DNA of 12,960 nt from GCA-002282575 sp964606405 (GTDB lineage: Bacteria; Pseudomonadota; Gammaproteobacteria; Thiomicrospirales; Thiomicrospiraceae). Location of the stretch: the NCBI GenBank assembly GCA_964606405.1, contig CAZSGH010000062.1:1-12960 (forward strand), in the 5' to 3' direction. Below are positions 6,954-12,960 of this stretch, in pieces (the stretch's first letter is position 1; the number at the start of each line of letters is the position of its first letter). The notes under the pieces were generated by a model that worked only from the letters and a program-made list of their open reading frames with translations, was not told the origin of the DNA and ran no database searches. Both the position numbers and the translations under genes were made by a program.

Positions 6954-7508
6954 ATGAGTATCGAAATGCACGCCACCACGATTTTATGTGTGCGCAAGGG
7001 CAATACGGTTGCCATCGGTGGTGATGGTCAAGTCACGCTGGGTAGTGTGGTAATGAAAGGTAATGCGCGTAAAGTTCGTCGCTTGTATAACGGTAAAGTC
7101 TTGGTTGGCTTTGCGGGCGCGACTGCCGATGCCTTCACCTTATTCGAGCGTTTTGAAGGTAAACTGCAGGCACATTCGGGGCAGTTATTACGTGCAGCTG
7201 TCGAGATGGCGAAAGATTGGCGTACCGATCGCGCCTTACGTCGTTTAGAAGCGATGTTGATTGTTGCGGACTTAACAGGGATGTTGGTGATTTCGGGTAA
7301 TGGTGATGTGATTGAGCCAGAAAAGTCACTGGTTGCCATCGGTAGTGGTGGCAGTTATGCCACATCGGCAGCGATTGCCTTGTGGGAAAATACCGATTTG
7401 TCTGCGCCGGAAATTATCGAAAAAAGTTTAAAAATTGCTGGTGATATTTGTATTTATACCAATCATCACTTAACTTTAGAAGTGTTAACAGAAGGAGAGG
7501 ATAACTAA
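6954..7508 (+). CDS. hslV: HslV (ClpQ), peptidase subunit of the HslVU protease
   Basis: A 184-residue N-terminal threonine peptidase. Conserved blocks are TTILCVRKGNTVAIGGDGQVTLG (cleaved-form start, with GDGQ), MKGNARKVRRLY, GFAGATADAFTLFERFE and AKDWRTDRALRRLEAML. The catalytic threonine is Thr8, so the seven-residue leader MSIEMHA must be removed. Such short leaders ending before TT occur in several HslV groups (for example betaproteobacteria and Bacillus), whereas E. coli loses only Met. AAGGAAG precedes the start, inside the DUF484 gene. HslV dodecamers degrade proteins unfolded by HslU. It is placed in the dapF operon rather than with hslU. I saw no heat-shock promoter directly upstream. 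Confidence 0.97.
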   Translation: MSIEMHATTILCVRKGNTVAIGGDGQVTLGSVVMKGNARKVRRLYNGKVLVGFAGATADAFTLFERFEGKLQAHSGQLLRAAVEMAKDWRTDRALRRLEAMLIVADLTGMLVISGNGDVIEPEKSLVAIGSGGSYATSAAIALWENTDLSAPEIIEKSLKIAGDICIYTNHHLTLEVLTEGEDN

Positions 7509-8066
7509 ATGTTTGAACGTATTTTTGAATCGGTTTTATGGAATAGTCGTCTGGTTGTTTATGCAGCAGTAATTGCCAGTTTATTGGCGGCTTTGGGGTT
7601 GTTTTATATGACAACGGTTGATGTTTACGATACCTTGGTGCATTTGCTTCACTATGCTGTTTTAGATGATGAAGCACAGGATGCCCTGCGTGCCGATACC
7701 ATTGCTCATGTGGTCGGTGCCGTTGATGGTTTCTTGTTAGCGATTGTGATGCTTATTTTTTCGTTTGGTATTTATGAATTGTTTATTTCGGAAATCGATG
7801 AGGCGAAAGATGCGCATGGTAGTAGCATGTTGGTCATCACCTCGCTAGATGATTTAAAAGATCGTTTGGCAAAAGTCATCATTATGATTTTGATTGTGTT
7901 GTTTTTCGAACATGCCATTCATATTCGACCTCATGATGTGGTTGAGTTGCTGTACTACGGTGTGGGTATTGCTTTTGTTTCCTTTGCTTTGTATTTGTTA
8001 CATAAAGCGTATGAAGGACATCCTCCCGTTGCAAAGCAAGCAAATGAAGATAGTGGTCACCACTAG
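7509..8066 (+). CDS. yqhA: UPF0114 (YqhA) family inner-membrane protein
   Basis: A 185-residue protein with about four predicted membrane helices (roughly 16-36, 70-93, 121-138 and 145-165). ERIFESVLWNSRL at the start, VDGFLLAIVMLIFSFGIYELFISEID and SLDDLKDRLAKVI in the middle match the character of E. coli YqhA (164 residues). The function of this family is not firmly known. The start directly follows the hslV stop, with a strong AGGAGAGG (7493-7500) upstream. The C-terminal tail (HPPVAKQANEDSGHH) is hydrophilic. The stop codon TAG lies at the edge of repeat copy 5, whose first G is shared with it by alignment. It is the last gene of the dapF operon. Confidence 0.8.
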   Translation: MFERIFESVLWNSRLVVYAAVIASLLAALGLFYMTTVDVYDTLVHLLHYAVLDDEAQDALRADTIAHVVGAVDGFLLAIVMLIFSFGIYELFISEIDEAKDAHGSSMLVITSLDDLKDRLAKVIIMILIVLFFEHAIHIRPHDVVELLYYGVGIAFVSFALYLLHKAYEGHPPVAKQANEDSGHH

Positions 8067-8213
8067 GGAAGATCTGAAAATGCGGCTTACGCCTAGTTTT
8101 TAGACTTCCTCATTTGTTTTTTTGCTGGAGGAAGGGGGGGGTCAATTAGTTACAGGCAAAGTTTTATAACCCCTTCCTCCAGACCACCAACTCTTGCTTT
8201 TTCATAAGTAGCT
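8066..8213 (+). mobile_element. MITE-like intergenic repeat, copy 5 (about 148 bp, right end decayed)
   Basis: The left end GGGAAGATCTGAAAAT overlaps the yqhA stop codon. Hairpin 1 pairs it with TTTTTAGACTTCC and has an inner GGC-TTAC-GCC. Hairpin 2 is a perfect 13-bp stem, CTGGAGGAAGGGG (8125-8137) with CCCCTTCCTCCAG (8170-8182), and the left arm carries a run of eight G (8134-8141). The right third aligns only loosely with the other copies and no target duplication is visible. The element fills essentially the whole yqhA-cysQ gap, so a cysQ promoter, if separate, must lie within it. TATAAC at 8165-8170 is a possible -10 box without a good -35. Confidence 0.75.
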
Positions 8214-8220
8214 TAACGTT

Positions 8221-9024
8221 ATGCCACAATTGGTTGATGACATTCAACGCTTAGCCCAAGGGGCGGGCGCGGTGATTTTGCCTTACTTTAGCCAGTCGGT
8301 TGCTTTTGATAATAAGGCTGACGGCTCTCCTGTCACCTTAGCTGATAAAGCTGCGGATGCATTCATATGTGCTGGTCTGAAAAATCTTACGCCAGACATT
8401 CCGATTTTAAGTGAAGAAACATTGGTTCCTGTTTCACTCGAAGAACGATTAAGTTGGCATCGGCTATGGTTGGTTGATCCGCTCGATGGCACACGTCAGT
8501 TTATTCGCGGTGATGTAGGCTTTTCCGTCAATATCGCTTTGGTTGAACATAACATGCCTGTGTTAGGCGTTGTGTATTCTCCTGTCGAACGAGTGGGTTA
8601 TGCTGCTGTGCGCGGTATGGGGGCGTGGCGTTGGGATGATAACGGAAGCTATCCTATTCAGATTGTGCCTGTTCAACATCCCGTGCGCGTTATCACGGGC
8701 TTTTCGGCCACTAAACGTGGCATCATGACGCAAACTTTTTTAGCCAGCTTGCCCGATTATCAACTGATTGAGTTGGGCAGCGCGATTAAAATTTGCAAGG
8801 TGGCAGAGGGTAGTGCTGATGTCTACCCCCGTTTTGGCTTAACCAGTGAGTGGGATACCGCAGCAGCGCAGTTGGTGTTAGAAGAGGCGGGTGGTGCACT
8901 CGTTAATCTGGATGGTTTGCCGTTGCGTTATAACGAACGCCCGATATTAGAAAACCCTCCGTTTGTTGCCGTTGGGCAGAAGGACTATGCTTGGGGGTTA
9001 GAAGCTGTTAAAGCGGTGGCCTAA
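8221..9024 (+). CDS. cysQ: CysQ-type 3'(2'),5'-bisphosphate nucleotidase
   Basis: A 267-residue member of the lithium-sensitive, magnesium-dependent phosphatase superfamily. Metal-binding motifs are ILSEE (62-66), WLVDPLDGT (83-91) and SEWDTAAAQ (209-217). The segment GSAIKICKVAEGSADVYPRFG is typical of CysQ rather than of inositol monophosphatases. It hydrolyses 3'-phosphoadenosine 5'-phosphate to AMP, clearing a by-product of sulfate assimilation and phosphopantetheinyl transfer. The ATG at 8221 has no strong Shine-Dalgarno sequence. The stop overlaps the convergent recN stop by 4 bp. Confidence 0.92.
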   Translation: MPQLVDDIQRLAQGAGAVILPYFSQSVAFDNKADGSPVTLADKAADAFICAGLKNLTPDIPILSEETLVPVSLEERLSWHRLWLVDPLDGTRQFIRGDVGFSVNIALVEHNMPVLGVVYSPVERVGYAAVRGMGAWRWDDNGSYPIQIVPVQHPVRVITGFSATKRGIMTQTFLASLPDYQLIELGSAIKICKVAEGSADVYPRFGLTSEWDTAAAQLVLEEAGGALVNLDGLPLRYNERPILENPPFVAVGQKDYAWGLEAVKAVA

Positions 9025-10697
9025 CCCTTTTTCTTTTTTGTTCTGGCCAGTAAGTGCAGTGCATGTTGTTGTGTTTCAACGCTATCGTCGGTTGTGCCTA
9101 ACATACGTGCTAACTCATGAATACGTCCTGCTTCATCCAGTATGTCAATTTGCGTTAAGGTGCTTTCGCCATCACTGGCTTTGGCAATCGACCAATGTTG
9201 ATCTCCCCATGCGGCAACTTGAGGTTGATGTGTAATACAGAGCACTTGTTTGTGTTTGGCAATGCTGGCCAGTTTTTGACCAATACTATCGGCAACACCG
9301 CCACCGACACCGACATCAACTTCATCAAAAACGAGAACGGGTAAATGAATCTGATCGGCAACACAGACTTCGATCGCCAAGCTAATTCGTGCTAACTCAC
9401 CACCCGATGCCACTTTTTGCATCGGATAGAGGCTTTGACCTGGGTTGGCAGAGAAAACGATTTGTGCCACATCCCAACCCGTTGCTTGTGGTTGTTCCTG
9501 TTGTGTTAGTTGCCATTCTAAACGGCTGTGCGTCATGCCGAGTGCTTGTAATTGCTCGATAATCAGTGCAGCAATTTTCGGTGCGGCTTGTTGTCGTTTG
9601 GCACTTAATTCGTCTGCCAGTTTTTTGTAGGCAGCCAAGGCTTTTTCGATGTCTTTGTCGAGTGTTTCTAAGGTTTCGCTTTGATTTTGCAAACTTGCCA
9701 ATTCATCGCTAATGGTTTGGAGTTTGAGCCATAACTCATTGGGCATGACAAAGTATTTTTTGGCTAAACGATGCAACGCACTCAATTTTGTATCCAATTC
9801 GCTCAATCGATAGTCATCAACAACCGTATGTCGTGCGCGCTGTTGTAGTTGTTCGCTGATGTCATCCAGTTCTGTGATGGCTGCTTTGTATTGCGTGATT
9901 AATTCGCAGAGGGTGTCATCGTGATGGCTGATGTCTTCTAATCCACGCAAGCCTTGTCCGAGTTGCGTTAAACAGCCACCCCGATCATTGGTGATGAGTT
10001 GATAGGTTTGTGAGAGCGCACTAACAATGTCTTGTGCATGACTCAAACGCGAGTGCTCGCTGGATAGTAACTCGTAATCACCTTCTGCTAGAGGGTGTGA
10101 AGATAGTTCTTCGTGCTGAAACGATAGTAATGCTAAACGCTCTTGGCGGCTTTGTGCATCAGCTTGTAACTGGTTGCGCGTTTGCGTCAGTTTATGCCAT
10201 GTCGCCCATGCTAGACGTACCTGGTTTTTTAATGAGGCATGCTGTCCCCATGTATCCAATAAGTTAAGTTGGACGCTAGGCTGTAATAAGGCATGATGCT
10301 CATGCTGACTGTGCATTTCGACTAAAAGTTCGGTAAATTGTCGTAATTGCCCTAAGGTAACACTGGTGCCGTTAATATAGGCTTTGCTGCGCCCGTCGCT
10401 ATTGATGACGCGACGTAATAAACAACTTTCGGTGTTCTCGTCTAAATCATGCTCTGTTAGCCAGTCTTGTGCAACTTGTAGCTCACGAATATCAAACTCA
10501 GCACTAACTTCAGCTTTATCGCTATTGGGGCGAACCCAAAATGGCTGAGCTTTATCACCTAAAACAGCCCCCAATGCATCGAGTAGCAAAGATTTGCCAG
10601 CGCCTGTTTCGCCTGTTAATACGGTTAGTTTCGGTGCGACGAGTAATTGTGCGTGTTCAACGAGTACAAAATTACGAATATTCAGTTCGAGTAGCAT
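9021..10697 (-). CDS. recN: RecN, SMC-like DNA repair ATPase
   Basis: A 558-residue protein of the usual RecN length. It has Walker A (GETGAGKS, 29-36), a Q-loop region (EMHSQHEHHALL, 127-138), a long coiled-coil centre (about 160-380), the ABC signature (ASGGELARISLAIE, 430-443) and Walker B (VLVFDEVD, 454-461). RecN acts in recombinational repair of double-strand breaks. The start codon follows the nadK stop with no gap, so the two are cotranscribed and likely coupled. It ends in a lysine-rich tail (TKKKKG) and its stop overlaps the cysQ stop. recN is SOS-controlled in many bacteria; see the palindrome upstream of nadK. Confidence 0.97.
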   Translation of the reverse strand: MLLELNIRNFVLVEHAQLLVAPKLTVLTGETGAGKSLLLDALGAVLGDKAQPFWVRPNSDKAEVSAEFDIRELQVAQDWLTEHDLDENTESCLLRRVINSDGRSKAYINGTSVTLGQLRQFTELLVEMHSQHEHHALLQPSVQLNLLDTWGQHASLKNQVRLAWATWHKLTQTRNQLQADAQSRQERLALLSFQHEELSSHPLAEGDYELLSSEHSRLSHAQDIVSALSQTYQLITNDRGGCLTQLGQGLRGLEDISHHDDTLCELITQYKAAITELDDISEQLQQRARHTVVDDYRLSELDTKLSALHRLAKKYFVMPNELWLKLQTISDELASLQNQSETLETLDKDIEKALAAYKKLADELSAKRQQAAPKIAALIIEQLQALGMTHSRLEWQLTQQEQPQATGWDVAQIVFSANPGQSLYPMQKVASGGELARISLAIEVCVADQIHLPVLVFDEVDVGVGGGVADSIGQKLASIAKHKQVLCITHQPQVAAWGDQHWSIAKASDGESTLTQIDILDEAGRIHELARMLGTTDDSVETQQHALHLLARTKKKKG

Positions 10698-11576
10698 TTA
10701 CAGCTTTTCTCCCCAATGTAGCTTTTGGCGAAGCATTAAAAAGTGATCGTGTGGTTTAGGGTGAATCATGGTTACCACATGGCTGTGGCGTTCGATAAAA
10801 ATACGGTCTGTTGCACCTAAGTCGAATTTAACATGACCATCGCAGGTAATTTGTGCGGGCTGATTACGTTGCTCACTGGAATGAATTTCGATGCGACTGG
10901 TGCTGGCAACGACAATGGGGCGGTTGCTCATCGAGTGCGGGTTAATCGACACTAAGGTGAGTGCCTCTAATGAAGGGTGTAAAATCGGACCGCCTGCCGA
11001 AAGGGCATAAGCTGTTGAACCTGTTGGTGTGGCAATAATCAAGCCATCAGAACGCTGTGATAAAACAAAGCGGTTATCGATAGCCACTTCAAATTCAATC
11101 ATATGTGCCATTTGCACTTTATGCAATACCACGTCATTTAGGGCGAGTTGGTCGTAGCAGGTTTCGCCATTACGTTCGATGCGAATACGTAACATTAGGC
11201 GTTGTTCTGTTTCGTATTGTCCTTGTAATACACCTAGCACCATGCTTTCCATGTCGGCAGCAGGGATGTCTGTTAAGAAGCCTAAACGTCCTAAATTAAT
11301 GCCTAAAATCGGACGTTGCCAATTGACAATATTCCGTGCCGCTTCCAAGAAGGTACCATCGCCACCGACAACAATCATCAAATCAACCGCTTGAGCCAGC
11401 AGATGCTGAGGCAAACAAGCTGGTTGCTCGGGCATGGCAGGATAGCTTTGTGCGGCAGCTTCATCGATATGCACGCTACAACCTTGGCGACGGAGTAAGT
11501 CGGTTAGTAGAACCACCACTTGCCATGCAGCCGGTGCATCACGTTTAACAATAATACCAATACGAGAGAAGTGCAT
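10698..11576 (-). CDS. nadK: NAD kinase
   Basis: A 292-residue ATP-NAD kinase, the same length as E. coli NadK. Motifs seen are GGDGT (71-75), the diagnostic phosphate-binding signature, INLGRLGFLTD (93-103), ND (147-148) in LNDVVLHK, and RSDGLIIATPTGSTAYALSAGGP (175-197). It phosphorylates NAD to NADP in the cytosol. It is the first gene of a nadK-recN operon, divergent from grpE across 183 bp. The Shine-Dalgarno sequence is weak. Confidence 0.97.
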   Translation of the reverse strand: MHFSRIGIIVKRDAPAAWQVVVLLTDLLRRQGCSVHIDEAAAQSYPAMPEQPACLPQHLLAQAVDLMIVVGGDGTFLEAARNIVNWQRPILGINLGRLGFLTDIPAADMESMVLGVLQGQYETEQRLMLRIRIERNGETCYDQLALNDVVLHKVQMAHMIEFEVAIDNRFVLSQRSDGLIIATPTGSTAYALSAGGPILHPSLEALTLVSINPHSMSNRPIVVASTSRIEIHSSEQRNQPAQITCDGHVKFDLGATDRIFIERHSHVVTMIHPKPHDHFLMLRQKLHWGEKL

Positions 11577-11631
11577 AATTTCTTAGCTTACAGGATTAAT
11601 TGATGATTAGATTACCATGTGATTCATGAAA

Positions 11632-11637
11632 ATAATA
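11632..11637 (-). promoter_or_regulatory. Candidate -10 box for nadK-recN
   Basis: On the minus strand TATTAT (complement of ATAATA at 11632-11637) lies about 55 bp upstream of the nadK start. No good -35 hexamer is present 17 bp upstream. The GAAC/GTTC palindrome ends 4 bp upstream of this box, a usual operator position. Weak on its own. Confidence 0.35.
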
Positions 11638-11640
11638 GAC

Positions 11641-11654
11641 AGAACGAACGTTCT
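11641..11654. promoter_or_regulatory. Palindrome AGAAC-N4-GTTCT, possible operator
   Basis: The arms AGAAC (11641-11645) and GTTCT (11650-11654) flank GAAC. The core GAAC-N4-GTTC has the form of the LexA/DinR box known from Gram-positive bacteria. It lies in the divergent nadK-recN/grpE region, next to a candidate nadK -10 box. Since recN is a common SOS gene, a LexA-like operator is possible. Gammaproteobacterial LexA usually binds CTG-N10-CAG, so this is an inference only. Confidence 0.35.
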
Positions 11655-11698
11655 TTTTATGTTTTTTTGGTTCTGTATGGATATTTATGATTGTTTGC

Positions 11699-11726
11699 CT
11701 TGAAAAGTACATATTTGACCCCATAT
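11699..11726 (+). promoter_or_regulatory. Sigma-32 (heat-shock) promoter of grpE
   Basis: CTTGAAA (11699-11705) and CCCCATAT (11719-11726) are separated by 13 bp. This matches the RpoH consensus CTTGAAA-N13 to 15-CCCCATNT at every specified position. It ends 33 bp before the grpE ATG, leaving room for a short leader with GGAG near 11751. It makes grpE a heat-shock gene with high likelihood. Confidence 0.9.
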
Positions 11727-11759
11727 TTATCAAGTTATAACTGATTACTGGAGAAAAGC

Positions 11760-12296
11760 ATGGCGAATAGCGAACCTAAAATGGCTGATGCCGACATGAA
11801 TGCAGAGCAAACACAAGAAGTGCTGAGTCAAGAAGTGGATGCTTTGCTTGCCGAAGCGCGTGCGCAGGCAGAGCAGCATTACGATAGCTTATTGCGTGTG
11901 CAAGCAGATATGGACAACTTACGCCGTCGGACAGAGCGTGAAATCGATAATGCCAAGAAGTTCGCTTTGGAGCGCATGGTTAATGACTTAATCCCTGTTA
12001 TGGATAGCATGGAAATGGGGTTGCAGGCATCTGGTCAATCGGCGAACGATCAGGATACCATTCGTCAAGGGTTAGAAATGACGTTGAAGATGTTTCAAGA
12101 CGTGATGGCTCGTTTCCATGTTGAGGCGCTGGATCCAACAGGTCAAAAGTTTAACCCACAAGAACATGAAGCGATGACCATGCAGCCAAGCAAAGATCAC
12201 GAGCCAAATACGGTGATGATGACGATTCAAAAAGGCTACAAGTTACACGGTCGTGTGGTGCGTCCAGCACGCGTGGTCATTTCCGCTCAGGCATAA
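11760..12296 (+). CDS. grpE: GrpE, nucleotide exchange factor of DnaK
   Basis: A 178-residue protein with a disordered acidic N-terminus (1-30), a long helix (about 31-95, including LLRVQADMDNLRRRTEREIDNAKKFALE) and the C-terminal beta domain (FHVEALDPTGQKFNPQEHEAM, GYKLHGRVVRPARVVIS). GrpE dimers release ADP from DnaK and sense temperature. It is preceded by a strong sigma-32 promoter. Its stop codon TAA lies within the ATAAA direct repeat that borders repeat copy 6, so the element inserted right at the end of the gene without altering it. dnaK follows. Confidence 0.97.
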   Translation: MANSEPKMADADMNAEQTQEVLSQEVDALLAEARAQAEQHYDSLLRVQADMDNLRRRTEREIDNAKKFALERMVNDLIPVMDSMEMGLQASGQSANDQDTIRQGLEMTLKMFQDVMARFHVEALDPTGQKFNPQEHEAMTMQPSKDHEPNTVMMTIQKGYKLHGRVVRPARVVISAQA

Positions 12297-12297
12297 A

Positions 12298-12446
12298 GGG
12301 AATCTCTAAAAACCTCGCTTCGCGTGTTTTTAGACTTCCCTAGTTTATTTATTAACTGGTGGAAGGGGTTTAATTAATGAGTTACATGCTATTTTTGGCA
12401 ACCCCTTCCTCCAGACCTCCTACCTATCGGGTTATTAGAGGTGTCC
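12298..12446 (+). mobile_element. MITE-like intergenic repeat, copy 6 (149 bp)
   Basis: It is flanked by an exact direct repeat ATAAA (12293-12297 and 12447-12451; a matching C precedes both). The ends GGGAATCTCTAAAAAC and, complemented, GGACACCTCTAATAAC match at 12 of 16. Hairpin 1 pairs 12298-12313 with GTTTTTAGACTTCCC (12326-12340). Hairpin 2 is CTGG-GGAAGGGGTT with AACCCCTTCCTCCAG (one mismatch). Hairpin 3 is ACCTATCGGGT. It has exactly the same length as copy 1. It separates grpE from dnaK, so a grpE-dnaK transcript would carry three hairpins between the two genes. Confidence 0.85.
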
Positions 12447-12467
12447 ATAAAAATATTAGGTGACTGT

Positions 12468-12496
12468 CTTGAAAAACCATCAAGGCATCCCTACAA
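12468..12496 (+). promoter_or_regulatory. Possible sigma-32 promoter of dnaK
   Basis: CTTGAAA (12468-12474) is a perfect RpoH -35; 14 bp later CCCTACAA (12489-12496) is a partial match to CCCCATNT. It ends about 40 bp before the dnaK ATG. CTTGA and TCAAG also form a short inverted repeat around the -35. It is weaker than the grpE promoter but well placed. Confidence 0.55.
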
Positions 12497-12535
12497 AGCA
12501 TTTGACAGAACAACTTTTCAGGAGAATTTAAGATT

Positions 12536-12960
12536 ATGGCTAAGATTATCGGTATTGACTTAGGTACAACCAACTCTTGTGTGGCAATCATGGATGGCAC
12601 AAGTGTTAAGGTTATCGAAAACAGCGAAGGCGCGCGTACGACGCCTTCAATTGTCGCTTTCACGAATGATGACGAAGTGTTAGTCGGTGAAACAGCAAAG
12701 CGTCAAGCGATTACTAACCCAAAAAATACCATGCATGCGGTTAAGCGTTTGATTGGTCGTAAGTTTACAGATAAAGAAGTCCAGCGCGACATTGATATGG
12801 TTTCTTACAACATTGTTAAGGCAGACAATGGTGATGCTTGGGTAGAAGCACACGGTCGTAAAATGGCACCACCAGAAATTTCTGCGCGCGTCCTCATGAA
12901 AATGAAGAAAACAGCGGAAGACTACTTGGGTGAAACCATTACCGAAGCGGTTATTACCGT
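12536..12960 (+). CDS. dnaK: DnaK (Hsp70) chaperone, N-terminal part, cut by the window edge
   Basis: An ATG at 12536 opens a frame with no stop through the last base (141 codons). The start MAKIIGIDLGTTNSCVAIMDG carries the phosphate-1 loop DLGTTNS (8-14). Further blocks are EGARTTPSIVAFT, AVKRLIGRKF, EVQRDI, DNGDAWVEAHG and KMKKTAEDYLGETITEAVITV, colinear with E. coli DnaK without gaps. It is the ATP-dependent Hsp70 that works with DnaJ and GrpE. AGGAG (12520-12524) lies 11 bases before the start, slightly far. Only the first part of the ATPase domain is seen here. Confidence 0.98.
   Translation, partial: MAKIIGIDLGTTNSCVAIMDGTSVKVIENSEGARTTPSIVAFTNDDEVLVGETAKRQAITNPKNTMHAVKRLIGRKFTDKEVQRDIDMVSYNIVKADNGDAWVEAHGRKMAPPEISARVLMKMKKTAEDYLGETITEAVIT

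Noticed and set aside
9021..9024. Shared bidirectional terminator between cysQ and recN
   Set aside because: The stop codons overlap and I see no stem-loop with a T run at the junction.
461..12446. CRISPR array
   Set aside because: The repeats are about 149 bp, kilobases apart, in both orientations, with no regular spacers and no cas genes.
12424..12663. 79-codon minus-strand frame over the dnaK start
   Set aside because: It overlaps the clearly coding dnaK on the other strand and reads into the repeat; it is a shadow.

Overview
This window looks like a housekeeping stretch of a gammaproteobacterial chromosome with moderate GC (mid-40s percent, judged by eye). The evidence is a short 95-residue HPF, a ubiE-ubiJ-ubiB operon for ubiquinone synthesis, nadK-recN divergent from grpE-dnaK, and a dapF-DUF484 pair. 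I cannot name the genus. No phage, plasmid, CRISPR or defence genes are visible.

Layout. Positions 1-80 hold the start of an unidentified minus-strand gene. Next come hpf (minus, with its own terminator), then ubiE, ubiJ and ubiB (minus, overlapping or nearly so), then hslU (minus). A 412-bp intergenic region separates hslU from a divergent plus-strand operon, dapF-DUF484-hslV-yqhA, whose junctions overlap or abut. cysQ follows on the plus strand and converges on recN with overlapping stop codons. recN and nadK (minus) are joined with no gap. A 183-bp divergent region separates them from grpE (plus), then dnaK, which runs off the right edge.

How the genes connect. UbiE, UbiJ and UbiB serve aerobic ubiquinone synthesis. 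HslV and HslU form one two-component protease but are encoded apart on opposite strands, which is unusual because they normally form one hslVU operon. GrpE and DnaK are chaperone partners; grpE has a near-perfect sigma-32 (heat-shock) promoter and dnaK a weaker candidate. RecN with NadK sits behind a palindrome that could be an SOS operator.

The most interesting content is non-coding. Six copies of one intergenic repeat of about 149 bp lie in this 13-kb window, filling nearly every intergenic gap of 150 bp or more except nadK-grpE. Each shows up to three hairpins; the best-preserved copies have imperfect terminal inverted repeats, and three copies are flanked by exact 5-bp direct repeats. This is the structure expected of a non-autonomous miniature transposable element (MITE). 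Several copies abut stop codons or promoters, including one between grpE and dnaK. I do not recognise the family from memory.
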